64,000 nt of DNA from Rutstroemia sp. NJR-2017a BVV2 (Eukaryota; Ascomycota; Leotiomycetes; Helotiales; Rutstroemiaceae). The stretch spans positions 124,001 to 188,000 of the forward strand of contig NJPS01000008.1 of NCBI GenBank assembly GCA_002946415.1, in the 5' to 3' direction. The position numbers were made by a program, and so were the translations under genes. This document shows, in pieces, positions 44,511-56,600 of this stretch. The first letter of the stretch is position 1. Each line of letters opens with the position of its first letter. Below the pieces are notes generated by a model, which saw only the letters and a program-made list of their open reading frames with translations, was not told where the DNA came from and did no database searches.

Positions 44511-46087
44511 TGTAAAATGGAGAAAGGATAGAAAACTACCGTAAATAGTGAGAGGTCTCTTTAACAACCATGAGTACGGACGACTGCTGTTCTGCCATGC
44601 ATATTCCTCCCAATATGTGGTAGTTGAGATGAGATGCCTTGCATGCTGGGCCTAAATGCACGTTCGGAACAAAGCGGCCGCTTCGGGAAGCGTAGCTCGA
44701 CCCTGTGAAATAATGTTTTTTGGAGCTTGATGTGAACTTGAATCCATCAAATTATCTGAGCACACGACGTATTCTCAGGAGTACGATTATTCCGGATCGT
44801 TTTCACTTCTTCACCTCGATTGTGAAACGGAATTACAGTTTGAAAGAAATCGCCACTTGTAAATTGATCCAGGAGAAAGATCGGAAGTATGGACAGAGGT
44901 CGGGATAGAAGGTTAGTTATTGAACGTTTGTTTATTTATTTACAGCTGTGCCCCGTCGATATAAAGTGCTTGAGATGAGGGGTTCTCGAGGAGATGATAC
45001 CGATCGCGAAGTCGTACACGGAAGGAGCAACTTCATTGCAGCAACATACGAAGTCATGGGAATTGGAGAATGGGCGACGATGTGAAATCTACTGCTTGCA
45101 TACCGACTGGAGGCAGCTCTTTCACGAGAATCATTCCAGACACCCATACACCGGTGGCAGACCTTTAACATGAGAATGCGCATGCGAATACGTCGGTGCT
45201 ATACTGATACAATCTCGTCGTACGATCCTCACGCTCCGTCCTTCTGTTTGCTCATGGACCTGGCGAGAGAGCCCGCCAGATGAACGACACAGCAAGGTCC
45301 CAGAACTCTTTCAACCAACGAAGAAGACCACTGCCCTTATGACTGTCGCGCGACCTCGACTTATTCAATATGCCGCTGCGGTAGATCATATTTCGCAGAT
45401 GTCGATGTTGCACCACAGCTTCCTTAGAGCTCATGCCCTTACGCTCGATCAGCAGATGGGATGGATGTCTACAAACCAACGATGAGCACTATTACAGTCT
45501 CTGGAGTGGGCGCTCAGTTCAAGAAATGCTGCTGTGTCGATAATATCCAATGTCTCAAGTCTGCGATACTGCCATTCGAAACAAATGATTACGAGAACAG
45601 TGGAGATTCCCTTACAATGTAATGGAGCCCAAAGCCCAGCCTCACAAACGGACTAAACGATTGCTTCATATGAAGACGGACGAGAAAAGGAACCTTGCGT
45701 CACAAGTCCATGGTCAATCATTCACCAAGCAGCATTTCTCTGATCATTTACAATTATTGAATGGACGAAGCAAGCGTTCAGGCGCCCATCATGCAGCGGC
45801 AAATGAGGCTTCCCTTCTACCGCCGCACCTCCATAGATCCCACGAGCATCTGGAATACGTTTGCGCTTGGCGTGCACCACCGGTAGTGTCTTCCACTGAT
45901 GGATGAATCGGCCCCACAATGAGAAACATTGCGGTGTTCGAGCAATCTTGCTTGGATGACATACCTTGACGGCTGAACTCCAATTTCTTCGCCGGGAGAT
46001 TGACAGGGGATACGGTCAGATGAAAGCGCAGCAATATTTGATAGACATTAATATTTGCAAGTGAATGAACGACCGGGGCAGCTGCTA
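44511..46087. other. Intergenic region
   Basis: About 1.6 kb between divergently transcribed genes. Open frames on both strands (for example 45622-45906) overlap each other and lack family signals or splice partners. Extra 5' exons of the SR-rich gene might lie here but none can be supported. Confidence 0.4.
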
Positions 46088-47816
46088 ATGTCATCTTTGA
46101 GTGAATATGCACTAATCAGCAATCCCAATAGGTTAGACAGTCGTGGCGATGGGGAAGTAACAAGATTAGGAGCGGGTGAATCATATAGACCCAACCCAAG
46201 ACCACGATCACCGCGGGCCGACACTTTCAGATCTGATCGAGACAGAGATCGGTCACCTCGTAGAGACCGACGTACCCCCCCATTGTCTAGCGACAGCTAC
46301 CACCCAGGTGCACGAGATCGGTCGCCGAGACGCAGGTCAAGAACACCGCCATACCGCGCGAGAGATAGATCGCCTGCTCGCGATATGAATTGGCGCTCCA
46401 GGGCTAGATCGCCAATTCGAGCTCGAAGTCCTTTACGAACTCGAAGCCCAAGAAGATATTCCCCAAGACGAGATGACGACCGTAGAGACAGAGTTAGATC
46501 ACCAAGAAGAGATGACAGGTAAATAATCTTACTTTAGTGTGCTCTGATTGATGCTGATTATTTACAGGAGAAGATCGAGGTCCCCATACGACCGTGATCG
46601 TGCGCCTCCACGCGCTCGATCACCTCTGCCATCACGAAGATCACCGCCACCTGGTCCCAGAGGGTCGTGGCGCGGACGTTCTCGAACTCCTGACCGCAGA
46701 GATATACGCACTCCCATAGGACCCAGTTCTCAAAGTTGGAGACGACGTTCCCCGTCACCAGTTCGCAGACGATCTCCATCCCCTATCAGACGACGATCTC
46801 CTTCTCCAGCGCCTCGGGATTCTGAAAGATCTTCCGTGAGAAGTTCAGGAAGTAATTCCCGTCGCTCTTCTCCCCCAGTGCATCCTAGCAGACAAGCTTT
46901 AACACAAGCAGCAAGCCGAGATAGCAGACGCTCGCCTCCACCCCGAGACCGGTCTCCCGGTGGTTTAGCATACAGACAAAGAGAGCAAGAATCAGCCAGA
47001 TCTACACCAAAAGAAAGATCGCCTGCTCGTCCTACAGCTCCACGTTCACCACCCCGTGGACCGGCTGCCTCATTCCGTGCACCCACAGGACCAAGCAGCA
47101 GTCGCAATTTTACTACACCCATCCCATCTGGTCCATCCTCCTACACGTCAAGTCAAAATAGGACGGAGAACAATGGTCCAGTAGTTCCTCCATCCGGTCC
47201 GCGAGGCTACGTCCCACCCCGTGGTCCTGCAGCCTCAATGAGAGGCGGAAGAACATCGTTCAGCGCAGAGCGCCATAGCCGACCAGATACTTCATCATGG
47301 GCACAAGCGCCTCCAAGCCGACCAAGCGCTGATTTAAATCCAAAGCCTATTTCTCACTCTACCCGTCCGCCACCAAGCGTCTCGCCATCACCCGCGGCAG
47401 CGACACCACCGGCCATTCCCACCGGACCATCAGGTATCCCCACCGGTCCTCGCGCCGGCACAACAATTCCCACTCGTCCTTCAAACTATCACGGACGCGG
47501 CTCCGTCTCCGGTCCCTCATCTGGTCCTCGAATCCACCCAGCTATGATAGGCATCACGCCCATTATCCCCGGTGGCAGAATCGATCCCACCGCTTCTGGC
47601 ATCCCGGCGGATGTAGCTGCCCGTTTGAAGAAAAAGGAAGAGGAAGCGGAAGTTCTGAGGGAAGAATTAAAACAGAAACAAGAGAAGTTGAGGAAGGGTC
47701 TTAAGACTTGGGATCGATTGAGCAGAGAGAGCCAGAGCATGGGCCATAAGAGCGAATTAAGTGAGAGACATGTCAGGTTGTTGGCTGGAGAGGGAGTTGG
47801 TGGGAAGGCGTTCTAA
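46088..47816 (+). CDS. Arginine/serine-rich (SR-repeat) protein, function unknown
   Basis: Exons 46088-46518 and 46568-47816, separated by a 49-nt intron, give 559 residues. Residues about 30-300 are dominated by RSP, SPRR and RRRSPSP repeats like those of splicing-related SR and SRRM proteins. Proline- and glycine-rich disorder follows (PRGPAAS appears twice, GPSGIPTGPRAG). A conserved-looking helical C-terminus begins GIPADVAARLKKKEEEAEVL. No RNA-recognition motif, zinc finger or PWI domain is visible, so a splicing role is only suggested. The start codon is uncertain because the region before residue 20 is unremarkable and upstream exons may exist. Confidence 0.7.
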
Positions 47817-48185
47817 ATTTGATCTGAAGGGGTGAGAGTGATTTATCTTGGTCTACTTCTTAAGACTATAAGTGTGTTAATGATTCAACGGATTGAGTAC
47901 AGAGGAAGAAGTATGGATGGATAATTTTACTACTTGAAGGGGATTGGGCGTTATTTCTCTATGATTGATCTTTCCTAGTTTCGATACCATTGAAAGCTTG
48001 ATATGAAAAGCGTGGGAATGATGATTGCCGATGGTTTTACTAGATTCTAGGTTGATACTCACAAACGTCAAGAATGAATGCGAATATTTTAATGATAGTC
48101 CAGTTCGCGCCGTGGATGCGCTGTCAGTTAATGTCTTAAGTCTAAATATGGTATCCAAAAGCTTCTCACCCTGTCCCATCGCTCT
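47817..48185. other. Convergent intergenic spacer
   Basis: 369 bp of AT-rich 3' flank between the SR-rich gene and ORC5. Nothing recognised. Confidence 0.5.
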
Positions 48186-49794
48186 CTACTCAGCCAGATA
48201 ATCCTCAGCCTCCACACCCACACTCCTCGCAATCCCCCTCACCACCTCCCACCCTACCGCAACCCTCCATTTACTTGCGCCCTCTAACGCATCCCCCGCA
48301 TTCGCACTCCCCATCTTAACCACCAGCCTCAAGCTCGCCAGCGTCGCAATCGCCATCTGGATATCCGCTTCTCCGCCCCCGTAGCCCTTTTTCTTCTTGT
48401 TCCACACGCTTTTGCTGTACGAGCCGCGCCCGTCCGCGTCTTCGAGCACGACGTGGTAGATGGCGAGCATGCGCTCGAGTTGAAAGGCTTGCGGCCCGAG
48501 CAGCTTGCGTGAGATTTTGCGCGATTTGCTAACGCCGGGACGGGAGCTGGTTGCGGTGAGAGCGGTGCCACCGCCGCGCTTTTTGCGTTTGGCGGTGGTG
48601 TGTCGGAGGAAGTGGTGTTGGTCGGTGCGGGGGGGGTTGTGGGAGGCGAGGTAGCAGGCGAGGAGAAGGAGGCGGGTGTGGTAGGGGAGGTGGGTGGTTA
48701 GCTTGTTGGGGGCGTTAGGAGTTGATGTGGGGTTGGTTGTTGTGGGTGATAGAATGGAGGGTGTAAGAGGGGTGTCGTTCTGCAGGAGTGTGCGGTTGGC
48801 GATGAGTAGACGAGAAAATTGGTGGGATGTGTAGGTCCCGTTCAGTAGTGGTTGGATAAAAGTCGGCCATATTTGTAGACAGACTGTGCGAAACGAGAGT
48901 AGGTCTCGACCGGAGTGCTTGGATAAGGAGTCGTATACTGTAGGGAGGAAGCGTTGCCAGATGGCTGCGGTTTCTTCGGGGCCTTCTAGTAAACGGGGAT
49001 GTGGTTTGCACGTTCGAGAGAGGATTTTCACGAGCTCGGTTTTATTGTACGTCGGGAAGTTGATGTGCGGTATACCGGGAAGGTGGAAAGAACTCGGACG
49101 CGGAATGGTGGTTATAAAGATTGTTGTAAGATTTGAGATCTGTACTTGTTAGCTACCGAAGGAGAATTGGGATACTCCCAAAAGACATACAATCTCGCTC
49201 ATCCGTGCTAGAGCTGGAAGCATAGTCGGCGGAGCCTCCCTCTGCTTGTCTATACCATCAAACACCAAAATGAATCTCTGCTGCGCAGCTTGTGCCGAGT
49301 CTGTAGATTTCCATCCCACGAGAAGTTTCTCGACCTCGACAACTAATTGCGCAAGATTTTCACATCTCGGCACACTCCCTTCCCATTCGACGGCTTTCGC
49401 AACGGCTCCTAAGGTCTGTTCCAACAAGTGTCTTCCCGAAATACACTCTGCGCTTTTGATGATTGCGTATCGCAACTCGTCGTCGATGTGATGCGTTTCG
49501 GGGCTTCTATTTGTGGTAGAGGAATCAGGGGACGATAGCGCTTCCAGCAGTGCTCTAGTTATGGCGGACTTGCCCGTAGCTTCGAGGCCATGGAGAACGA
49601 CATTTCTGCAAGGAGCAGATTGGATCTGCCAACAAATGGTTAGATGAATGCTTGTTTGCGCTGTGCTGGAATAGATGGAATGCGCTCACCGAAAGCAGAG
49701 TAGCTAGGGAACGAATTTGCTGATCACGACAGGGGAATTGGGGGGTTAAAGAGGAAAGCAACAATTCATTTGGCAGATTGAAGAGGGTGGCCAT
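48186..49794 (-). CDS. orc5: Origin recognition complex subunit 5
   Basis: Minus-strand exons 49794-49690, 49625-49191 and 49139-48186 give 497 residues. ORC5 is an AAA+ subunit of the complex that marks replication origins and loads the MCM helicase. The N-terminus (FPCRDQQIRSLATLLS) contains the ORC5 'F-x-x-R-x-x-Q-I' start. Walker A is HGLEATGKSAI at residues 47-57, and a Walker B-like stretch is RFILVFDGIDKQ. The sensor region is TTIFITTIPRP. The C-terminal third (SRKLLGPQAFQLERMLAIYHVV...SLRLVVKMGS) is the ORC5-specific winged-helix part. A short basic insert (AKRKKRGGGT) lies in the linker. Codon use in exon 3 is notably GC-rich. Confidence 0.9.
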
Positions 49795-50432
49795 TGTATC
49801 ATCATCATATTAAGTAGCCGGTTTTATTGACAAGTCGCGGTTGTTGTACTTCCTTAGCCTGCAAGCATTGGCATTGGAGTACACCAGATCCGCGCGTTGG
49901 CACGTGAACACGAGCCTAAATTGCCTAAGGTGTAGCAGAGTTGGGCGCCACGGGCGCTTTAAGCTCCTTTAAGACTCACGAATAGGCGGATTTATACCCT
50001 GTACATTCTGTAAAGTGAGGTTAGAACATCACAATGCAGGGAGTTTTGACAGTGAGAAACTGGTCAGCTTCTGCCTATTTTCATATGTCAGACTTGTCCA
50101 TTCTCCCTTCGACGGACTCCCACGATCTCATATCTCGTTGCTTGCACGCTGGTGACACCGTTTGATCTCTTGTTATAGGAAGGGATCGGACTTTGGCTGT
50201 CTCGTGTCCGGTGTTCTCCACTTTCGCAGTCCTCTTCCCCGTCGTTTCTCAAGCCTCTTTTCTATGATATTTGCGCCGAGAAATTTCCAATATTATTCTG
50301 ATATGATCTTGTCATCATCACCTTGACAGCATCAAGGAAGTTCATGTGCCTCAGCGATATCCAGACACATCAGATATTTGGAATCAATTCTACGAGCCTA
50401 CCATACGAGCAATCGTCGAATGTTGAGCAGAG
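49795..50432. other. Divergent promoter region
   Basis: 638 bp between the starts of ORC5 (-) and the Zn2Cys6 gene (+). No MluI box is seen here. A CACGTG-like element occurs near 49901 (GGCACGTGAA). No gene is seen. Confidence 0.45.
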
Positions 50433-51718
50433 ATGACGACGACTTTCACAACAAAAAGACCTCACAAAAAGTCACGAGGTGGTTGCCAGACATGTAAGAA
50501 GAAAAAGATTAAGGTAACATCAACGCCTCTCAAAGGGCTTCATAGTTCAGTGTATGGTCGCTGATCATTGACCAAAAGTGCGATGAAGCTCAGCCGAAAT
50601 GTGGTTTCTGCGAACTCAGAAAACTAGATTGTTTATACGTGCCAAAAACTACAAAATCGGCTGAGGCGGCTAATCCAACAAGCACTAGCGATGCTACAAC
50701 CGAGCTTACTCTAAGTAGGAGGGGCAGTAGTTCTCGGAGTAGTGTACAGCCTGTCGAGACTTGGAATCTCACGTCTTCGCTATTCCCCCCTATCACTACT
50801 GCAACTGAAACTCTATCCGTAATGGACCTACGGATGATGCATCACTACTCCATGTACACTGGGGGTATTATCGCTCTGGGTCCCGAAGCTTGTTATGTCA
50901 TGCGAGTTGCAGTCCCATCGCTTGCTTTCGAGAATGAATTTCTCATGCATGGCATGTTGGGAATGGCGGCTCTTCACAATTGCTATTTACTTCCACACGA
51001 GGATATCCATCAGCGGCAATTGGCTGTATATCGTACCAAAGCTTTAAATAGCTACCGGTTGGCATTGTCAAGCGTTAGTAAAGACTCAAAAAACTACGAG
51101 GCGGTGTTGATAATGTCACTGCTCTTGGTTGTACTGCTGAGTGGGGGTCCTGCTACTACAGATGACCTTACAGTGATCAACTGGCTGGGCCTATATAGGG
51201 GACTTGGTCTAATCATACGGCTGAAAGACGGTGATGTAGTGACAGGGAACTCGATCGGGCCATTGTTCGTTCGAAATCTTAACGACTTGCTTGCAACTCC
51301 GGTGGTTCCTACTGTTCTTTTGAATATGTTATTCATGGAACCCGATGACGAGGATTTCGGAGACTTACAATTGTACTGCCAAACATTAGACGCGCTTGGT
51401 TTATTATATGCAAGTCTCCGTCAGGATGAACTTACTGAGCCTCTGTTTATACGGATCATTTCGTGGCCTTCATTCACGCCACCTGCATTTACGGATATAG
51501 CGAAAAAGATGCGCCCCAGGGCATTGGTAATTTGCGCGTACTATATGTGCTTTGTCAAACTCGTCCGCGGGCTTTGGTGGATTGAGGGTTTGGCTGATCG
51601 CGATATCAAGAATATCAGCAAGATGTTAGGCCCAGACTGGAACCACGTTATGGATGTTCCGCTTCAAGTATTGCAGATGAAAGACAAGCTCGAGATTGTG
51701 AAGCTACTTCTTCGTTGA
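50433..51718 (+). CDS. Zn2Cys6 transcription factor, UPC2-like architecture
   Basis: Exons 50433-50513 and 50579-51718 encode 406 residues. The binuclear zinc cluster spans residues 18-45 with spacing C-x2-C-x6-C-x6-C-x2-C-x6-C. The intron falls exactly before the third cysteine, a frequent position in this family. A short serine-rich linker leads to a helical middle domain (MDLRMMHHYSMYTGGIIALG, LMHGMLGMAALHNCYL). This arrangement is shared with the many fungal regulators annotated as sterol-uptake control (Upc2-like). That resemblance does not show a role in sterols. It is shorter than most C6 factors and has no fungal_trans-type long middle region. Confidence 0.87.
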
Positions 51719-53131
51719 TCATATCAGCAAGCTCCAAGATTCTTTTCGGCCAAATCAATGGCTGAACATCCAGTTCACTGGCGCTGAGTCGAAATACAAC
51801 AAACTCTGCCGCCGATGATCCCAGATATTATGGCCCTCGTTTAGAGCCTCAATCTTACCGAAAATGGTCAGGAGCATGTGTCACCCTCCTGTTTTGACAT
51901 CAACCGTTGTGCCGTTTTTGTAAGATAATGAGGCGGTACAAAGGGGCGGGGGTTGAGACGCAATGAATTTCAATTCTTGCAACGAAGTTTCACGCGGCCC
52001 ATCCTTGTAAATGCAACATTCTAAGCGGCAGCAGACACTTCGACACTCTACGACATGTTATTACAACAAATCTACACAAAGTCTCATCTACCCTTGTTTA
52101 TATACTGGTGTCTAACATTGGAACTTTAATGGAAATGGAGATGCTTTCTGTAACCTGCACAGGAGTTCCAAAATAGCAAAAGGAAGGCACTTCTTAATTC
52201 TTTATTATTAATATAGCAACAAGCCAACTCAGTCAATCAATAATTCTCTCTGCTCCGACCCAAACAATCAATTCTTACTTCGAGGAAAGGTCGATCACCT
52301 GGCCGATGTGCCTCAATCTCGAAAATAAATCGCGGCGCGAAGAAAAGTCCAAAACAAGACACGAACTGCGCCCTTTTCAATACTGTTTCAATATCGGACG
52401 ATATTCCTCGCCGCCCCAGATCTGACAGGAATGAAAAAGGTCGGTTAGCAAGGAGATCTCACACCAACATGCATCAGGACCACATGGCTTGTTTGAGCTA
52501 AGCGCGGGGGATCAGAATAGCTCGTCCCGTCATAGGCCCGTCATGATGCCAAGTTTGGGGTTCTCGCGCGCATGCATGCGATTCGGGCAGGGTAGCTCGG
52601 ATGGAGAATAGCCGAGCTTATCAGATGCTGGGGAACTCAGCTGTAAGGCTATGGACTGGGGGTTCAGGGGGGTTGGTGTTTTATTTTGGGGGATCCGAGA
52701 CAACATAAGATGTAACCCCCCTGTTTACGGCGCAGACATACGGGGTAATTATAGTTGTGGGTTGCTGTTGGGGTCGTACTCAGTACGGTTGTGAACCAAT
52801 TACGGATGCGGCTAGGTGCTTGTCAGTGTATCATGTGTAACAGCCCATGGGAGGCTTTTCTCAGTTCAACGGTTTGTTGTTTTGAATGTCTAATTCGAGG
52901 ACGTTGAGTGGAAGGCAGTGTATGGTGATGAGGTATATAGTGCGCGACTTTTCTTTGTTTAATGCCCTCATTCTTTCTCATTCATTCTCAGACATACATA
53001 CACAGTAACATACTAGACATTTCTTTGACAGCCTTTCCATTACGGCGAGAAAAGCTAGACTTCTAATCTGATCCAAACAATACCGCCAAGTCAACTACTT
53101 AGTAATAATTAACTCAACCCCAACCTTCAAG
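51719..53131. other. Intergenic region, cupredoxin promoter
   Basis: 1.4 kb with no supportable gene. The right end carries a TATATA-like element near 52935 and a leader of about 150 nt before the cupredoxin start. Confidence 0.45.
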
Positions 53132-53903
53132 ATGTATACCAGCACAATCACCGCCTCCCTTCTCCTCTTCAGCACCGCCTACGCTGCCTATGGTGCAGCC
53201 GACGCCAGCACAACATCAACCACTCCTTCATCCACCGCCTCTACTTCTCCCTCAGACCCCACACACACCATCCTCGTCGGCAAAGACACCTTGAAATTCA
53301 CACCAAACGTCACTTTCGCCAGCCCAGGCACCAAACTTGAGTTCCACTTCTACCCTCAAAACCACTCCGTCGCACAATCCTCGTTCGCCAACCCCTGCCA
53401 GCCAAACACCAATGGCACAAGCTTCTTCAGCGGTGCGGTTCCCACCACCGAAGGTGCAAATGTGAATGTTTTCACGGTCGACGTCAATGATACCAAGCCC
53501 ATCTGGTTCTACTGCGGTGCCCCAACTCATTGCAAGAAGGGTATGGTTGGTGCGGTGAACATCCCGTGAGTAATCCATTTCCTCCACATCGTAAGAAGCA
53601 TCCTTACTAACCTAATGAAGTATCGATGGATCGAAAACCGTCGAGCAATTCGCCGTTGCCGCTGCTAAGATCGATACCACCGACAACGTCGCAAGCATCC
53701 AAGGCGGAGTTCTGGGCCCACTTAACAAGGACTCGAACTCTACCTCAGCCTCTGGCTCGGGCACAACTGCTAGCTCCACTGGTACCGCTACTGGATCATC
53801 TGCAAGCGCCAGTTCGTCGAGTGCTGGTGAAGCAAGTGCGAGAATTGGATGGATGGGTGTCGGTGCTGCTGTTGTGGGTTTCGGATATTTGTTGGGGATG
53901 TAA
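53132..53903 (+). CDS. Secreted cupredoxin-like protein with GPI-type tail
   Basis: Exons 53132-53565 and 53621-53903 give 238 residues. A signal peptide (MYTSTITASLLLFSTAYAA) is followed by a Ser/Thr-rich linker. A cupredoxin domain (about residues 44-150) includes HTILVGKDTLKFTP, the HSVAQSSF histidine and the C128-x4-H133-x4-M138 cluster. With the earlier histidine this gives a complete set of type-1 copper ligands. The C-terminus is Ser/Thr/Gly-rich and ends in a hydrophobic stretch (WMGVGAAVVGFGYLLGM), as in GPI-anchored fungal wall proteins. Such extracellular serine-rich cupredoxins are common in Pezizomycotina. Their redox partner is unknown. The intron splits a Pro codon. Confidence 0.88.
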
Positions 53904-54683
53904 TGTGTTTTTGAGTTGTAGTGAAGAATATTAGTCAGATGCATTGATGGGGGTTAGATAAAGAGTTTATTGCGTTGCTGCTTGATTGTGTTGGCTTTGA
54001 GGGAATATCATCGGGTGTTAGTGGCGTTTTTAGTAACAATCGGGGTTTAATATGATACACAGGAAATGCATTGATTGCTTCAATCTAATGTTCTCACTGG
54101 GAATAGTGAGTGTATTCATGATCCGCGTGTTGAAACTTTCCAAGACATGATCCCAACACCGAGTCACCGACTGATATCGAAGCTCTTCGAGACTTTCCAA
54201 AGCCGTTACTAGACAACACAGTGAAGTCTAATTTGTCGGAAGTGATCTTGTAAAACGAACGGGTTATAAAAACTCGAAGAACATGCTTCCACTTGGGATA
54301 TGAGATTAGTCCAAAGTGAATACGAATAGATGGCACTCTTCCATCCTTTTCCTAATGGACAGTCTCTGATCCCGAGACCGATCCCGACCAAGTGTATATC
54401 TCGCCCAAAGTATGTAACTCGGCCATGGGATCTTATTACCCTTTCCTTTACGGCACAATTACTTCTCACACTCGATAATAGTAGATCTTTCAGTGGGTAC
54501 CGTATTGGGAAATGCTGTCGTTCCAATTACTGTTCCCGGCAGCAGCAGCATACGGCGATGAGAGCTACATAATCTCTTTATGACCAATTTGGGTGGTTGG
54601 TATCCATATTAGGAAGTCGAATCGAGAGTTTCGCGTAGAATACTACAGATGTGCCGGGTAGTTCGAGTGCTGGCGTATGTGCC
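53904..54683. other. Intergenic region
   Basis: 780 bp between the cupredoxin gene and the MITE-like elements. No gene, RNA or repeat is seen. Confidence 0.45.
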
Positions 54684-54685
54684 TA

Positions 54686-55169
54686 CAGTAGTCACGAAGT
54701 GGAGTTTGGTCATAGTCCAATCCTAAAATCTAATTTGAGACTCTTTATATCTCTACCTAGAAGTATAGCTAAACAATTCTTAAAAAAGTTCCTAATATAT
54801 CTCGGGATACTTTTTAGGTAGATAAATAAATCTAAGTTAACTAGATTCTAATATCTTAATTTATTGATTTTTAAATAGATACAGAGTATTAGTGTAATAA
54901 TTTGGGTATAGAGACTAAACTCCACCGGGTGCCAGTCACGCGGCCCCGCTGGTCGTGGCACCCAAATAAACCTCACCAAAATATAGTGAAGAGTGCAAAA
55001 GCTAGCCTTCTAGAACTTTCTCAATTCTCACAAATAAATTACTAGAAAACTTCTCTATATTTTATTGTGAGATTACAAGTAGCTGAGAGCTTCCAGATAT
55101 TAATTATCTCAAAATTTGGAATTTTCCTGATATAAAAGTACAGTTTTGGTGCGGGGCCGCGTGCCAGTC
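54686..55169. mobile_element. Candidate outer MITE with TA ends (interrupted)
   Basis: A TA at 54684-54685 precedes CAGTAGTCACG. Inside, GTGGAGTTTGGTC (54699-54711) is mirrored by GACTAAACTCCAC (54913-54925), 12 of 13 matching. If the inner element is ignored, the right end would lie at 55169 before TA at 55170-55171, and the two ends share a degenerate longer match. The interior is strongly AT-rich. A pogo-type MITE with a disrupted right end is the best reading, but the right boundary is uncertain. Confidence 0.4.
54937..55163. mobile_element. Candidate inner MITE with GC-rich 13-bp inverted ends
   Basis: Perfect 13-bp inverted ends CACGCGGCCCCGC (54937-54949) and GCGGGGCCGCGTG (55151-55163) bound a 227-bp AT-rich interior. 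CCAGT directly precedes (54932-54936) and follows (55164-55168) the element, a likely target duplication. No coding capacity. It sits in the right end of the outer MITE. Confidence 0.6.
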
Positions 55170-55171
55170 TA

Positions 55172-55421
55172 GAAAGTTACAGTTTCTTGTATTTATGCCT
55201 CAGGTAGATCTATCTAACCTTACAGTAACCTCATATATATGCAACTGTTGGTTCTCCTAGAAAATGTTGGTCCGCGTGGCGGTTCCACGTCAACGAGGTT
55301 GTCAAAGACTTCATATGACGCGCCGCGGATAGTAGTGCTGTACGAATAAGAAAGAGAACCTTCATCTGAGCCTGTTTACCGATCTTGTTTACGATCCACC
55401 CTTCCTTCCACCCGGGTTTAT
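55172..55421. other. Short promoter region of the 2EXR gene
   Basis: 250 bp between the MITE-like elements and the 2EXR gene start. Nothing specific is recognised. Confidence 0.4.
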
Positions 55422-56600
55422 ATGTCCTTTACAAACCATACAGCAATGGCAACGACGTTCACTTGCTTTCCAAGGTTGCCAGTAGAGCTGCGACGCAAAG
55501 TCTGGAACTTTTGCATACCAGAGGGCCGCGTCATGGAATTTGATTATCCCGATCCAGACGAACTAGGAAATACATGTGAGACTTGGCCAACAAGCTACGA
55601 TAATGCAAAGCAACCTTGCTTGAGTCGGATATGCCGTGAGTCGCGTGAGGTTGCCTTTGAGAAAGGTGGCTTCTTACGGACGATGAAGCAGTTTGAGAGT
55701 CTACGAGAATACGGAGCGTTCAACAAATCGCGCAACCCGTGGTTTTACCCCAGGACGGATATTGTGCACCTTAACTGGGACCGTTGTTACGAGCCTGGCT
55801 GGTGCTCAACTAAGAATCCGGTTCCATATTTCCTCATGCTTGCCAGAGGTGCTCAGGGGGCTTCGATCATGGCGCCGCTTCTACAGTCCTTTGAAAAGAT
55901 CTACGGCTATGTAAACGGTCACCCAATTGATCTAGATCAGGAGAGTTTATCATACCTAAGTGGCATGAATGAATACAGGGTCACTCTTCTCGTTGTTAAC
56001 ATTCACGCTACTGAGGCGCAAGTTATCGAGTCGGGGCTATTCGAAAGCCTAGCGGCACCTATTCAGCTCGTTGATACCTCGGACGAGGCTACCATTCATC
56101 GTATGTACAAGCTGTGGCGAAGCACTTTTCGAGATGACGAATACAACCATAATGATAGCTCAGGGGACAGACATGCTGAGCTCAAGTATGTGTCAGAGGG
56201 GATGGTTTTCTCGAAAGAAGATTTTGATGCACGTGTTCGTAGATGGCAGGAACAAGTCGAGCGGACTTGGCTTTGGCACAAGTGGGCGAAGAATATCCAT
56301 GAAAATACAATGGATACCATCGAGTCGCCTGAAAAGGTGTGGATAAAGCCTAATTTTGTCGGCAGTTGGGATACAATGGATACAGAGCCTGAGGACAGCC
56401 CCTATTATGGAGTTGATGTTATGCCGGATTATGACGGTGGTGAACCTCCGGTCGCTGGCATTGATTTGAGATCTATAGGTATGCCGAAATATGACTTCAA
56501 TAAGAGTCACCCGTGGGCACAAGCTGTGCTTGACAACATGCCTCGATTCCGGCCAACCATCATGTTTCGACATTGCCCTTATTCGTGCTATCTCAAATAA
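55422..56600 (+). CDS. 2EXR-domain protein, function unknown
   Basis: Single exon, 392 residues. The N-terminal part has the 2EXR pattern common in filamentous ascomycetes: FTCFPRLPVELRRKVWNFCIP, later PCLSRICRESREVAFEKGGF, then FYPRTDIVHLNWD. 2EXR proteins are expanded in Leotiomycetes and related fungi. They are F-box-like in the first helix but of unknown role. The C-terminal half is charged and tryptophan-rich with no recognised domain. The second in-frame ATG at 55446 (MATTFTCFPRLP) is an equally likely start. The nested MITEs end about 250 bp before it and could affect its promoter. Confidence 0.85.
   Translation: MSFTNHTAMATTFTCFPRLPVELRRKVWNFCIPEGRVMEFDYPDPDELGNTCETWPTSYDNAKQPCLSRICRESREVAFEKGGFLRTMKQFESLREYGAFNKSRNPWFYPRTDIVHLNWDRCYEPGWCSTKNPVPYFLMLARGAQGASIMAPLLQSFEKIYGYVNGHPIDLDQESLSYLSGMNEYRVTLLVVNIHATEAQVIESGLFESLAAPIQLVDTSDEATIHRMYKLWRSTFRDDEYNHNDSSGDRHAELKYVSEGMVFSKEDFDARVRRWQEQVERTWLWHKWAKNIHENTMDTIESPEKVWIKPNFVGSWDTMDTEPEDSPYYGVDVMPDYDGGEPPVAGIDLRSIGMPKYDFNKSHPWAQAVLDNMPRFRPTIMFRHCPYSCYLK

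Noticed and set aside
45622..46112. Overlapping open frames on both strands (94 and 107 codons)
   Set aside because: They contradict each other, show no family features and have no splice signals.
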